Part shown: in pieces, positions 44,234 through 54,387 of the stretch
Layout: each line of letters begins with the position of its first letter
Numbering within the stretch: position 1 is the stretch's first letter
DNA from: Posidoniimonas polymericola
GTDB lineage: Bacteria; Planctomycetota; Planctomycetia; Pirellulales; Lacipirellulaceae
DNA length: 64,000 bases
Assembly: GCF_007859935.1 (NCBI RefSeq)
Contig: NZ_SJPO01000006.1
Coordinates: 62,001 to 126,000, forward strand
Reading direction: 5' to 3'
Notes under the pieces: model-generated
The model's input: the letters and a program-made list of their open reading frames with translations, nothing else
Told to the model about the DNA's origin: nothing
The model's database searches: none
Translations under genes and position numbers: made by a program

Positions 44234-44802
44234 GGCGCGTCCTCCGCGGCCAGCTCTCGCCGCAGCCACGCGCGGGCCATCTTCCACTCCAACTCGACCG
44301 TCCGCTTCGAGACGCCCAGCGCCTCGGCCACTTGCTGCACGGTCATGCCGCCGAAGAACCGCAGCTCCACGATACTCGCCTGGCGGGGGTCGAGGTCCTG
44401 CAGCTTGGTGATCGCCTCGTTCAGGGCGAGGATGTCTTCTTGCTTCTGCTCGCGGCCCAGGAGGTCGTCGTCCAACTCGACGCGCTGCAGGCCGCCGCCG
44501 CGTTTGTCTCGCTGCTTGGAGCGGGCGTGGTCGACCAGGATGCGACGCATGGCCTGCGCGCCGGCGGCGAAGAAGTGACTACGCCCCTGCCAGTTCGCGT
44601 CGGCTCCGGAACAGAGTTTGAGGTAGGCCTCGTTGACCAGCGCGGTCGAACGCAGCGTGTGCCCCGACGGCTGTCGGCTCATGTAGCGGGATGCGATCTC
44701 GCGCATCTCGTCGTAGACGAGCGGCATCAGGCGGTCGATCTCCTTCTGATCGCCGCTGCCGAGCGCCTGGAGCACCGCGGTGATCTGATCAGAATCGGCC
44801 AC
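44230..44802 (-). CDS. ECF sigma factor of the planctomycete TIGR02999-like (Sig-70_X6) group
   Basis: A 190-residue sigma factor. Region 2 is seen in LMPLVYDEMREIASRYM and HTLRSTALVNEAYLKL, with SHFFAAGAQAMRRILVDHAR, typical of the group found with Ser/Thr kinases in planctomycetes. Region 4 holds the helix-turn-helix (MTVQQVAEALGVSKRTVELEW). It starts with GTG at 44800-44802. It is followed by the kinase gene with a four-base overlap, so the two are made together. In this group the sigma factor is thought to be controlled by phosphorylation from the partner kinase and not by a classical anti-sigma factor (inference for this pair). No anti-sigma gene is near. Confidence 0.92.
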   Translation of the reverse strand: MADSDQITAVLQALGSGDQKEIDRLMPLVYDEMREIASRYMSRQPSGHTLRSTALVNEAYLKLCSGADANWQGRSHFFAAGAQAMRRILVDHARSKQRDKRGGGLQRVELDDDLLGREQKQEDILALNEAITKLQDLDPRQASIVELRFFGGMTVQQVAEALGVSKRTVELEWKMARAWLRRELAAEDAP

Positions 44803-45231
44803 TTGCCAGCAACCCTATAGTCCGTCGGAAACTCTGCCTGAGGGACGTTCTGCGGCACGGCCGCTCGGCCCGGATGACCAAAGCGCAGCCGCATCGATGG
44901 AAAGGCACCCCGCTGAACAAGCCCAACGAACCCGTGGAGGCAGGCCAGAGATACGTTCCGCCAAACGTTTCTAGAAAGGCCACCACGGCCGATCTCCCAT
45001 CGGATGAACACGGCTGCGGAACCTCAGGCTGGGCCCCGATTGCCGTGTTCCGCTGCCCCAGCGGATTTCCGAATGGTAGCAAGAAGTCGTTGCTGGGTAA
45101 AGCATTATGACCGCAACCGATCGGACAGCCGAACCCATTTCTACAAATTATTGCGCTATACCGACCTGTTTGTCGTAGTCCCTTGTGAATTCATAAGCGG
45201 AATCAATAAACCAAATCGGGGGACCCATTGA
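44803..45231. other. Divergent intergenic region between sigma factor and LuxR-type regulator
   Basis: About 430 bases without a supported gene. The right part (45100-45225) is clearly less GC-rich than the surroundings, as expected for a promoter of the LuxR-type gene. I do not see a convincing -35/-10 pair. Short open frames on both strands show no family likeness. A GGGGGAC ribosome-binding site lies nine bases before the ATG at 45232. Confidence 0.5.
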
Positions 45232-45909
45232 ATGAGCGATCTTAGTCAGCCAATAGCCTACATCCTTGATGACGAACAACACACGACTAGCCTACTGCAG
45301 CACGCACTGGGGGAACTCCCGATCGAATCAATGTGCTTCGCGACGCTGGCCTCGCTGCTATCGGCCAGCCGCAACCAGCGTCCGCAGTGCATCGTCACCG
45401 AACACAACCTGTCTGACGGCACCGGGCTGCAGCTGCAGCAAGAACTGCAGAACCGCGGCGATACAACGCCGATCGTGGTGCTAACCTCTGCCGCTACCGT
45501 GGCCGTGGCCGTGGCCTACATGCAGGCCGGGGCAGTCACGGTGCTGGAGAAGCCCGCTCAACCATCGGACATCGTGGCCGCTATCAAGCAGGCCCTCGTG
45601 CAGGACGCCAAGTGCTACGAACTGCAGCAGCGACTCAAGGCCTTGCGGTCTTCACAGAGCGAACTGACCGCTCAGGAAAAGCGGGTGATGGAATCGGTCA
45701 TCGGCGGCAAGCTCAACAAGGTTATCGCCGGCGATCTTGATGTGTCGGTGCGAACGGTGGAGAAGATCCGTGCCCGCATCCTGCGGAAGTTCCGCTGCGA
45801 GAACGCCACCGAGTTGGCCGCCAGGGCGACCGAACTGCAGGTGCTGACCGAGCGGGTCATCCCGCTTGGCGCAAGGGCATTGGACACCTGCTTCGAGCCG
45901 CGTTGCTAA
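45232..45909 (+). CDS. LuxR/FixJ-type response regulator with Glu at the phosphorylation site
   Basis: A 225-residue protein. Receiver domain at residues 7-120: acidic pair D13-D14, T85 (VVLTSAA) and K107 (LEKPAQ) are in place. The position of the phospho-accepting Asp holds Glu: the segment reads CIVTEHNLSDG, with E57 aligned to the Asp of FixJ-type CVVTDVRMPG. A LuxR-type helix-turn-helix lies at about 145-205 (LTAQEKRVMESVIGGKLNKV, VSVRTVEKIRARIL). Glu at this site often mimics the phosphorylated state, so the regulator may be constitutively active or controlled at the level of its synthesis (inference). No kinase gene is adjacent. It stands alone, upstream of and divergent from the sigma/kinase pair. 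Confidence 0.87.
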   Translation: MSDLSQPIAYILDDEQHTTSLLQHALGELPIESMCFATLASLLSASRNQRPQCIVTEHNLSDGTGLQLQQELQNRGDTTPIVVLTSAATVAVAVAYMQAGAVTVLEKPAQPSDIVAAIKQALVQDAKCYELQQRLKALRSSQSELTAQEKRVMESVIGGKLNKVIAGDLDVSVRTVEKIRARILRKFRCENATELAARATELQVLTERVIPLGARALDTCFEPRC

Positions 45910-45929
45910 CCGCGGCGAGCCGCACGCCT

Positions 45930-45972
45930 CACTACAGGCCCGGCCACGCCCCACTACAGGCCTAGCCACACC
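45930..45972. repeat. Two tandem copies of a 21-22-base unit
   Basis: CACTACAGGCCCGGCCACGC at 45930 is followed 22 bases later by CACTACAGGCCTAGCCACAC. The copies lie between two convergent genes. No function is apparent; the region may contribute to transcription stop. Confidence 0.6.
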
Positions 45973-45976
45973 CGGC

Positions 45977-47218
45977 CTACGCTACCGACTGGCCGCCGAT
46001 CCAGCAGTGGGCGATCGGCTGGTCGTCATTGAGCACCGACTCGAGGAGCGAGTTGGCCCGACCATCGATGCCGCCGGGGACACGCACCGCGACCATATCG
46101 GCGGGCGCGCCGGGGCGGATGCTGCCGGCCCGATCGTTGACGCCCAGGGCCTCGGCTCCGGCGTGGGTCGCCATCCGCAGGATCGCCTCGGGCGAAACGG
46201 CAGGGTGCTTGGCGGCGACTTCGCGCATCTCGCTCAGGATGGACAGATCCTGGCTCGAGGCGAGGCTGTCCGATCCCAGGCAGACCCGGACGCCGAGCGT
46301 GAGGGCGTCCGCGAGCGGGTACTCTTGGTGCTTGAAGTAGCTGTGCGTCCGCGGGCAGTAGACCAGCGACATGCTGTCGGAGTGGCGGCCCATCATCGCG
46401 AGCGCGGCGTGGTCCAGGTAATTGCCGTGAACCACCAGCGCGTGCGGGGCCAGGTTGAGGATCCGCAGGTAGTCCTGCGGGGTCGCCCCGCGGGACACGC
46501 TCCAAGGGTCCCACATGCTCCGCTCTTCCAAGAGCTCTTGGAAGGGTCCGGTGCCGGAGTTCATCAGCTCCAGCTCTTCGGGAGACTCCGCCAGGTGCAG
46601 GGCCACCGGCAGCTTCCGCTCCGAGGCGAGCGACACCAGCTCCCGGATCAGGTGCGGCGAGACCGTGTACGGGGCGTGCGGGCTAACGCCCAGCGAGACC
46701 CGATCGTCCGGACGCCGTGAGGCAGCGTCGAGCTCGTCGAGTCCCTGCTTGGCCGCCGACAACGCCGACGCCGCCCGAGCTTGAGAGTAGCCGATCGACT
46801 CCTGCATCAGCACCGCCCGGGGGCAGACCGCGGCGTCGCCGTATGCGTTGCTGGGCAGTCGGCAGATGTCGGCGATCGTCGTGACGCCGGCCTGGATGCT
46901 CTGCTGAATCCCCGCAGAAACCGCCTTGTCTACCTGGCGGCTGGTAGGCCGCTGGGCAATCACCAGCCGGACCCACTCGGGCAGGCTGAGGCCGGGCTTG
47001 CCGAGCCGCTTCTTGAGCGAGCTGAACTCCAGATGGGTGTGGGCGTTGACCAACCCAGGGAGCAGGAGCATGTCGCCGAGGTCCTGCTCGACGGCCCCAG
47101 CGGGCGCACGGCGGCCAATCTCGACGATCTTGCCGTTCTCGACAACGACGACACCGCCCTCAACTGGGGGCGCCACCACTGGGTAGACGACGCGGGCACG
47201 AAGAGCAATCGCAGACAT
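45977..47218 (-). CDS. Amidohydrolase, probable aminodeoxyfutalosine deaminase (menaquinone synthesis)
   Basis: A 413-residue metal-dependent deaminase of the amidohydrolase superfamily. Metal ligands are visible in NAHTHLEFSSL, in HLAESPEEL and in LGSDSLASSQD; SPHAPYTVSP is the usual substrate-site motif. LVYCPRTHSYFKHQEYPL resembles the aminodeoxyfutalosine deaminase branch of the cytosine deaminase-like group. The reaction would convert aminodeoxyfutalosine to futalosine. The gene lies 97 bases downstream of an ABC permease gene in the same minus-strand run that holds mqnC and mqnA, which supports this function. Other nucleoside or triazine deaminases (SsnA, TrzN type) are the alternative. 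Confidence 0.7.
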   Translation of the reverse strand: MSAIALRARVVYPVVAPPVEGGVVVVENGKIVEIGRRAPAGAVEQDLGDMLLLPGLVNAHTHLEFSSLKKRLGKPGLSLPEWVRLVIAQRPTSRQVDKAVSAGIQQSIQAGVTTIADICRLPSNAYGDAAVCPRAVLMQESIGYSQARAASALSAAKQGLDELDAASRRPDDRVSLGVSPHAPYTVSPHLIRELVSLASERKLPVALHLAESPEELELMNSGTGPFQELLEERSMWDPWSVSRGATPQDYLRILNLAPHALVVHGNYLDHAALAMMGRHSDSMSLVYCPRTHSYFKHQEYPLADALTLGVRVCLGSDSLASSQDLSILSEMREVAAKHPAVSPEAILRMATHAGAEALGVNDRAGSIRPGAPADMVAVRVPGGIDGRANSLLESVLNDDQPIAHCWIGGQSVA

Positions 47219-47315
47219 TCAGCGGCAGCGTTTCTAGGGCGGGAGGACTCCGGTGGGCAGGAATTCACGGCTATCCGCACGCCAATGCTGCGGGCCGGCC
47301 TGCTACGAGCCAGAA

Positions 47316-49538
47316 CTACTGGGCGGGGTCCGCCATTGTAGCCGCCCGGGGCCGCGTTTGCTCGAAGAAAACGAGCATCGCACACAGGCCCACGGCCGCC
47401 AGGGCAACCACCGCCCCGTGGTACCCGCTGACTTGCCCCTTATCATCCAACTGAAACACGCCGCGCCAACCGGTTTTCTGGACCCAATCGGAAATCCACG
47501 GGACGCTCGAGGTAAAGAGAACCATCAGGGAGTTATACGTAGCGTGGAACGCCACTCCGGGCCAGACGCTGCCCCAACGGAACGCCAGGTACCCAAGCAA
47601 AACACCCAGAATCCCCGCCGAAATCGACTGTTGGAGGATTGTGTGGGCGGCTCCAAACGCCACCGCGGAGATCAGCACCGCCCACGACGAGGGGAGCGAT
47701 GACCGCAGTCCGCCCATCACAAAGCCCCGAAACGTCAGTTCTTCGCACAGGGCGGGCAGGACGCCGATCATGAGCATCAAGGCCCAAACGGGGGTCTGAA
47801 GCATGATCTCCTGCATCCAGCCGGTCTGGGACAGCAGCTCTTCGGAGGGCGGGTAGACCCGCTGGATCAACGCCCCCAGTTCCATCCCTACCGGCTGGGC
47901 CAGCAGGGCCAGAACAAAGGCCGACCCCATCGCCAGCAGGGTCGGACGGCGGGCGCCAAACAGGGCCGCCGACTTGCGCTTCACCAGCACCAGCGCCATC
48001 AAGACCGCGGGCGCCAGGATGCAGGCCTGGCTGATGAGCACCATGACGGCAAACAGCGAGACCCCCGGCTGGGCCGACGCCGCGTAGCCAGCGACCGCCA
48101 TCTCGGCGAAGAACTTCAGCAGGAACACGAATCCGATGCAGGCCATCGCCATGCCGGCGGTGGCCACCGGTTGCGGCTCGCGGACCAGCTTTTTCAGCCA
48201 CTGGCCAACGCTGAACTGCTCGCCCTCGCGGAACAGCACCGACTCCTGATTGAACTGGTGCACGGCCCAGCGGACCGCCAGCATGCAGCACAGCAGCGTC
48301 ACGACCGCCACCGGCACGGCGTAACGCAACGCCTCGAGGTACTGCCCTTCGATCAGCGACCGCAGCAGCAGCACCACGCCCATCAGCGGCACCAGCGAGT
48401 TGCCGAAGTTGAGCTCCACCCCTGGCGACATCGGGAACATCATCAGCGGCATGACGCCCATAAAGAGCGGCATGAAGTAGTACTGGCCCTCCTTGGTGCT
48501 CTTGGCGAACGACGCGCAGGCGATGCTCAGGGCGCTGAACAACGCGGCGACCGGCGGCAGGGCCACGATCAGCCACAGCAGCGATGTGATCGGCGGCATG
48601 CCGAGCCCGGCGTCGCCGCCCGCGGCATTGGTGATCTGGCCCAGCAGGAACTGCCCGGTCGCGCCCAGGCTCGCCAGGTTGAGCAGGGAGGTCGCCATGC
48701 TAAAGCAGATGACCGTCAGCAGCTTGCCCCAGACGATCTCGCCACGCTGGGCGGGGCTGGAGAGGAGCGTCTCGAGGGTGCCGCGTTCTTTCTCCCCCGC
48801 GCACAGGTCCACCGCCGGGTAGAACGCCCCTGTCAGGGCCCACACAAACACGACGAACGGCAGCAGCTTGGCCCACACGCCGGCCCGCTTCTGCGACTCG
48901 TCGGCGACGTCGCTCGAGACAATCTGGATGGGGCGCGTGATGCTCTCGGGCACGTTGCCATCGGCCAGGTTGCGGCGCACCACCCGCTCGATCCACGAAC
49001 CCAGCACGCGGTCTACCCGCAACTGGGCCACCTGCGACGCCTCGCGGGCCGTGTTGGAGAGCACCGGGATGGTGCTGACTCGAGAGTCTTGGGTGGCCTC
49101 ACCTTCGGGCAGGTGCTTCGACTGCTCGCGGACGCGGCCCAGACTCTCGGCGAAGTCGTCCGGGAACTGCACGATGGCGTCGATGGTCCCCGCCTTGAGC
49201 CGCCGCTGCAGCTGGCCGATCTCGGCCTCCGGGCTGTCGCTGGCGATCGTCTGCACATCGAGCAGCCGGGCCTGCTGCGGGTCGAGGAACAGGTCGGCCG
49301 CGAACGCCCCGTCGACGATCAAGGGCGGCACGCCCTCGACCTCGTCCAGCTGCTCGGAGCCGACGACCGCCACGGTCGCCTTGTGCTGCTTGAGGAACTG
49401 CGAGAGCTGGAAGAAGCTCGCCCCCAGCAGGGGGTACATGAACAGCGGCAGCACCGCCACCATGAACAGCGTGCGGCGGTCGCGGAGCTGGTCACGGATC
49501 TCCCGGGACCACACGAGTTGGATGTTTCGCCAGTTCAC
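47316..49538 (-). CDS. ABC-2 (NatB-like) permease fused to a CPBP intramembrane protease
   Basis: A 740-residue membrane protein. Residues 1-480 form a NatB-type permease: a first helix (TLFMVAVLPLFMYPLLGA), a large extracytoplasmic domain (about 45-240), then several helices with ERGTLETLLSSPAQRGEIVWGK, the family signature. The C-terminal 250 residues are a CPBP (CAAX protease/bacteriocin-processing) unit with CEELTFRGFVMGGL (Glu-Glu), FGAAHTILQ (His) and GVAFHATYNSL (His). The start is GTG at 49538, in a GTGA overlap with the ATPase stop. The frame is open upstream to 49703 inside the ATPase gene. The transported substrate and the protease target are unknown; sodium or peptide export is known for related pairs. 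Confidence 0.88.
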   Translation of the reverse strand: MNWRNIQLVWSREIRDQLRDRRTLFMVAVLPLFMYPLLGASFFQLSQFLKQHKATVAVVGSEQLDEVEGVPPLIVDGAFAADLFLDPQQARLLDVQTIASDSPEAEIGQLQRRLKAGTIDAIVQFPDDFAESLGRVREQSKHLPEGEATQDSRVSTIPVLSNTAREASQVAQLRVDRVLGSWIERVVRRNLADGNVPESITRPIQIVSSDVADESQKRAGVWAKLLPFVVFVWALTGAFYPAVDLCAGEKERGTLETLLSSPAQRGEIVWGKLLTVICFSMATSLLNLASLGATGQFLLGQITNAAGGDAGLGMPPITSLLWLIVALPPVAALFSALSIACASFAKSTKEGQYYFMPLFMGVMPLMMFPMSPGVELNFGNSLVPLMGVVLLLRSLIEGQYLEALRYAVPVAVVTLLCCMLAVRWAVHQFNQESVLFREGEQFSVGQWLKKLVREPQPVATAGMAMACIGFVFLLKFFAEMAVAGYAASAQPGVSLFAVMVLISQACILAPAVLMALVLVKRKSAALFGARRPTLLAMGSAFVLALLAQPVGMELGALIQRVYPPSEELLSQTGWMQEIMLQTPVWALMLMIGVLPALCEELTFRGFVMGGLRSSLPSSWAVLISAVAFGAAHTILQQSISAGILGVLLGYLAFRWGSVWPGVAFHATYNSLMVLFTSSVPWISDWVQKTGWRGVFQLDDKGQVSGYHGAVVALAAVGLCAMLVFFEQTRPRAATMADPAQ

Positions 49539-50344
49539 GCCTGGGCCGCCTCCCCGTTGGGCGCTTCGCACGAGGCCTCGGCCTCGCGGATCAACTGGAA
49601 GAACAGCTCTTCTAGGTCCTGCTCTTCGTGCTGCCCGCGCAGCTCCTCGATGCTGCCCTGGGTCAGGATCCGACCGCGGTGCATCACCGCAACGCGGTCG
49701 CACAGCCGCTCAACCTCGCGCATGATGTGGGTTGAAAAAATCAGGCACTTGCCCTGCTCCCGCAGGTGCGACACCGTGTCGAGCACCGCCCTGGCGGCCA
49801 GCACGTCGAGGCCGTTGGTGGCCTCGTCGAAGATCAGGACCGGCGGGTCGTGGATCAGCGCCCGGGCGATCGAAGCCCGCTGCTTCATGCCGGTCGACAT
49901 TTTGGCTCCGAGCGTGTCCCGCATGGACTGCATCTCGAGCTGGTCGAAGAGTTTGTCGATGCGACGGGTCAGTTCGACGCCGCCCATGCCGTGCAGCTTG
50001 CCGAAGTACTCAACAAACTCGTAGGCGGTCATGCGGTCGTAGACCGCGGTGTTGGCCGAGATGAAGCCGATCTGCCGACGCACCAGTTCCGACTGCTGCT
50101 GGCAGTCGAACCCGTTCACCAGGGCGACGCCGTCGGTCGGGTGGAGCAGGGTCGAGAGGATCCGCAGGGCGGTGGTCTTGCCCGCGCCGTTGGGGCCCAG
50201 CAGGCCCATGATCTCGCCGGCGTGGGCCTCGAACGTCAGCCCGTCGACCGCCCGCACCTTCCCCCGTTGGAAGTCGTCGTACTCCTTTACTAATCCACGC
50301 ACGACCACCTTGGCGGTTGCGGGCATTCCAGTGGCGTCATCCAT
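49535..50344 (-). CDS. ABC transporter ATP-binding protein (NatA-like)
   Basis: A 269-residue ATPase. Walker A is GPNGAGKTT, the signature is STGMKQRASIARALI (variant of LSGGQ), Walker B is PVLIFDEATNGLD, and the switch His lies in FSTHIMREVE. It works with the permease encoded next, with which it shares a four-base overlap. The start at 50344 (MDDATGMP) is chosen; a longer frame to 50389 adds a basic stretch without likeness, and MPATAK further in is also possible. It lies 94 bases after mqnC in the same direction. Confidence 0.9.
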   Translation of the reverse strand: MDDATGMPATAKVVVRGLVKEYDDFQRGKVRAVDGLTFEAHAGEIMGLLGPNGAGKTTALRILSTLLHPTDGVALVNGFDCQQQSELVRRQIGFISANTAVYDRMTAYEFVEYFGKLHGMGGVELTRRIDKLFDQLEMQSMRDTLGAKMSTGMKQRASIARALIHDPPVLIFDEATNGLDVLAARAVLDTVSHLREQGKCLIFSTHIMREVERLCDRVAVMHRGRILTQGSIEELRGQHEEQDLEELFFQLIREAEASCEAPNGEAAQA

Positions 50345-50438
50345 GCGTACCAGCTGCTTCCGAACAATGATCGCGGCTAGCCGCCGCACCCCGGCAGGGC
50401 GTCGCGGCCGCGGACAGAAGAAAGGCTACTCCTTGAGC

Positions 50439-51575
<1,137 letters not shown>

Positions 51576-51659
51576 TCGTTCGCTCTTGAGCTGACGCTCC
51601 GCCGGGTCGGCGGCGCGGAATTCACTTGGGGTACGCGTTGTCTGGGGTGCGGCGCCGGC

Positions 51660-52457
51660 TCAGCACGCGATCGGCGCCAGCAGGCCGAGTTCGCGGCAGC
51701 GCGACTCGAACAGCTTGATTGCCTGCCGCTCTGGCTCTTCCAGGCGGTAGTGCAAGTGCTGGCTAAGGTATTCGTAGGCCATGCTGGTGGGAAGCCCAAG
51801 CTTCGGGGCCTCGCGGCTGGCGATCGCTTGCAGCTCGCCGACGCCGTGGTCACGGGCGGCGGCCAGCACCGGCGCCAGGCGGGCCGCCGGCGAGTCACGC
51901 GGGGCGGCCCAGCAGGCGAACACAAACGGCAGCCCGGTCTCGCGCCGCCACTCGGCGCCGAGGTCCCACTCGCTGTGGAAGTCGTCGGCCAAGGGCGCCA
52001 TCGCCCGGTCGCCGATGATCAGCACGGCGTCGGTGTCGGTCGAGGCGGCGTTGTCGCCGATCGGCAGCGGCGACAGCCGCGGCCGGCGGCCGTGCCGGAC
52101 CGCCAGCAGCACCTGGGCGAGCGCCGCGCTGGTCCGCGACCCCTCGTCGAGCGCCAGGCTCTCGACCTGTTCCGGCGGCTTGCGGAAGTACACCTTCACG
52201 CTGCGGACCTCGTCGTCACTCGCGACGCACGCGTCCGAGACGATCTGGTAGCCGTCGGCCCGCAGGTACTCGACGGTTGGGATCAGCGCGACGTCGAGCC
52301 GCCCGGCAGCCAGCGAGTCCGCCAACCGGCTCGGCAGGTCGAGCAGCAGCGAGCACCCGGGCGCCAGCTCGGCGAGCCGGCTCACCAGCGGCTTCGAGTT
52401 GAGGTAGTTGACCGCCCCAATACGGAGCCGGGCGTCGGTCTGGGGGGGGCTGGGCAT
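51660..52457 (-). CDS. mqnA: Chorismate dehydratase
   Basis: A 265-residue protein. It opens with RIGAVNYLNSKPLVSRL, the signature of MqnA, followed by LPSRLADSLAAGRLDVALIP and a periplasmic-binding-protein-like fold (SVKVYFRKPPEQVESLALD, PLPIGDNAA, WRRETGLPFVFACWAA). It removes water from chorismate to give 3-enolpyruvylbenzoate, the first step of the futalosine route. The start at 52457 is chosen; the frame is open to 52583 but the extra residues have no likeness. A hairpin separates it from the ABC operon upstream. Confidence 0.92.
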   Translation of the reverse strand: MPSPPQTDARLRIGAVNYLNSKPLVSRLAELAPGCSLLLDLPSRLADSLAAGRLDVALIPTVEYLRADGYQIVSDACVASDDEVRSVKVYFRKPPEQVESLALDEGSRTSAALAQVLLAVRHGRRPRLSPLPIGDNAASTDTDAVLIIGDRAMAPLADDFHSEWDLGAEWRRETGLPFVFACWAAPRDSPAARLAPVLAAARDHGVGELQAIASREAPKLGLPTSMAYEYLSQHLHYRLEEPERQAIKLFESRCRELGLLAPIAC

Positions 52458-52520
52458 GGGCGACGTGGGAGTGCGTGAGGCGACTGCTGGATTATAGCCC
52501 TCGGCCGCATGTCTGAAGAG

Positions 52521-52544
52521 GGCCGCCCCTGGACGCGGGCGGCC
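52521..52544 (-). terminator. Candidate hairpin between ABC operon and mqnA
   Basis: GGCCGCCC at 52521-52528 pairs with GGGCGGCC at 52537-52544 around an eight-base loop. It starts five bases after the stop of the ABC permease gene. There is no T run, so termination would be weak or need Rho. Confidence 0.4.
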
Positions 52545-52548
52545 ACTG

Positions 52549-54384
52549 CTAGTGGAATTCCAGCGACTCGAATGCCCGCACACCCTTCTTCAGCGCTATG
52601 GTGATCGCCGCCACCGAGACAATCACCGCGGTCACTGTGCCGCCCAGCAGCCACCACCTGAGCGAGTCCGGATCGAACAGGCGGTTGTGGAGCGAGCTCT
52701 GGGTCGCGATGTGGTAGAAGTGGCAGGGCAGGGCGGTCAACACCACCATCACAATGATGTACAGCGCGCTCAGCACCAGGTTCAGCGTGCCGCCAAACCC
52801 CGCGGCGATCTTCGACGGCGACGACTCGCGGAAGTCCGGCATCATCGCGCCCAGGCCGACCGCCATCGCCGCGAGCCCGAAGCAGAGCATCACGGTCGTC
52901 AGCTGGTGGACCAGCAGCACCATCATCGGCAGCCGCAGCATCAGGTCGCTGAGCAGGACCAACAGCGCGCACGGCCCCCACGAGCCGATCCCCGCGAACA
53001 CGAACTTGCTGATCACCAGCGTGCGGCGCGAGACCGGCATCAGCCCCAGCACCCAGAACCGCCGGCCCTCAAGGCTCAGCATCGGGAAGATGAACCGGGT
53101 GGTGAAGGTCGACAAGATCAGCCCCACCACCGCCAGGTTCAGGAAGCTCACCATGTTGACCCACGTCACGTAGCTGACGTCTGAAGACTTGGCGCTGAAC
53201 CGGTCGATGTTCAGGAAGTAGAGCCCCAGCAGCCCGAAGAAGATCAGAAACTGCGACCACTGCACCGGGTCGCGCCGCAGCAGCCGCCAGTCTTTCACCA
53301 GCAGCAGCTGCACCTGGTGGGGCAGCGGCGACACGACCACCATCGCGATCCGGTCGAGCCACGCCACCTCGCCCCGCCGGACGCGGCGGGTGCGGCACTC
53401 GAGGATGCTGAACGCCGGGCGGTACCACCACCGCCCCGACCAGACCACCAGCACGTGGCAGACCAGGGCGTTGCTGATCAGCACCGCCAGGTACAAGCAG
53501 CTCTGCACGTACGGCAGCTCGAGCGGCTGATCAACCAGCCCGTCGAGCGGCTGGGCCGCCTCTAGCAGCCCGCTCGAGAGCCAGCTGCTGGGCAGCCAGT
53601 CCGACTGCGCGAAGCGGAACCGCGAGATGGTCGCCTTGAACCACGCGTCCCCGAAGAGCGGGTCGCGAGGGCTGTGGACGCTCTGCCAGATGCTGATGGA
53701 GGTGAGCGTGATGATGGCCAGCGCGCTGCCTGCCACCACGGCCTTCCAGAGCTTGGGCAGGCCCCGCAGCAACGCCAGGCACAAGAAGCAACCGATCCCG
53801 CACGGGATGTAGACGAACGACAAGATCAGCGGGACCGCCAGCGCGTAGTAGTACCACATCGCGTGCGTCACGATGCCGTAGGCGATCGCCAGCGGGCTGG
53901 CGAGCAGGAAGAACCCCCAGCTGCTGAACAGCACCGCCTCCTGGAACTTGTGCAGCACGATCCGCTCGGCGCGTACCGGCTGGGTCAGCAGGAAGCGGGT
54001 CTCCGGCGACGCGAACAACCCGCCGTAGGTGATGATGGCCGACGAGAACACCAGCATCAGGTTCAGCGACGCAAAGAACATGTGGAAGATGAACTGCACG
54101 GTCCGCGCGTGGTAGGTGTCGCCGGGCCCGCCGACGTACTGCACGAGGAACTTGAACCCCTCGTAGAACAACGCGAACAGGCCGCACCAGAACAGCAGGC
54201 TCAGCCCGACCACCAGCGAGGTCCGCAGCCGATTGGCGTCGTAGAGCTGCTTGACGGAAGTCTTGAACGAGGCGCCCCGGACCCGCCAGAACAGCATCGC
54301 CTCGCCGTCCTCTGACGGCAGCACCTTGCCGGACGGCGGGCGCCGGCCCTTGCGAGGTTCGTCGACGGTCGGCTGCTGCGGCAT
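52549..54384 (-). CDS. ABC transporter permease, large exporter type
   Basis: A 611-residue membrane protein with about twelve predicted helices, for example SLVVGLSLLFWCGLFALFY, MFFASLNLMLVFSSAIITYGG, NLAVVGLILSTFTTRFIFPML and LNLVLSALYIIVMVVLTALP. There is no ATP-binding motif. It starts three bases after the ATPase gene stop, so the two form one exporter. Loops contain LLTQPVRAERIVLHKFQEAVL and FWVLGLMPVSRRTLVISKF, a pattern known from ABC-2 permeases of unknown substrate in planctomycetes and other bacteria. Confidence 0.8.
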   Translation of the reverse strand: MPQQPTVDEPRKGRRPPSGKVLPSEDGEAMLFWRVRGASFKTSVKQLYDANRLRTSLVVGLSLLFWCGLFALFYEGFKFLVQYVGGPGDTYHARTVQFIFHMFFASLNLMLVFSSAIITYGGLFASPETRFLLTQPVRAERIVLHKFQEAVLFSSWGFFLLASPLAIAYGIVTHAMWYYYALAVPLILSFVYIPCGIGCFLCLALLRGLPKLWKAVVAGSALAIITLTSISIWQSVHSPRDPLFGDAWFKATISRFRFAQSDWLPSSWLSSGLLEAAQPLDGLVDQPLELPYVQSCLYLAVLISNALVCHVLVVWSGRWWYRPAFSILECRTRRVRRGEVAWLDRIAMVVVSPLPHQVQLLLVKDWRLLRRDPVQWSQFLIFFGLLGLYFLNIDRFSAKSSDVSYVTWVNMVSFLNLAVVGLILSTFTTRFIFPMLSLEGRRFWVLGLMPVSRRTLVISKFVFAGIGSWGPCALLVLLSDLMLRLPMMVLLVHQLTTVMLCFGLAAMAVGLGAMMPDFRESSPSKIAAGFGGTLNLVLSALYIIVMVVLTALPCHFYHIATQSSLHNRLFDPDSLRWWLLGGTVTAVIVSVAAITIALKKGVRAFESLEFH

Positions 54385-54387
54385 CGC

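Noticed and set aside
45930..45972. Start of a CRISPR array
   Set aside because: Only two 21-22-base units directly side by side without spacers and no cas genes nearby.
48171..50024. Plus-strand 617-residue frame
   Set aside because: Gln/Arg/His-rich shadow antisense to the ABC permease and ATPase genes.
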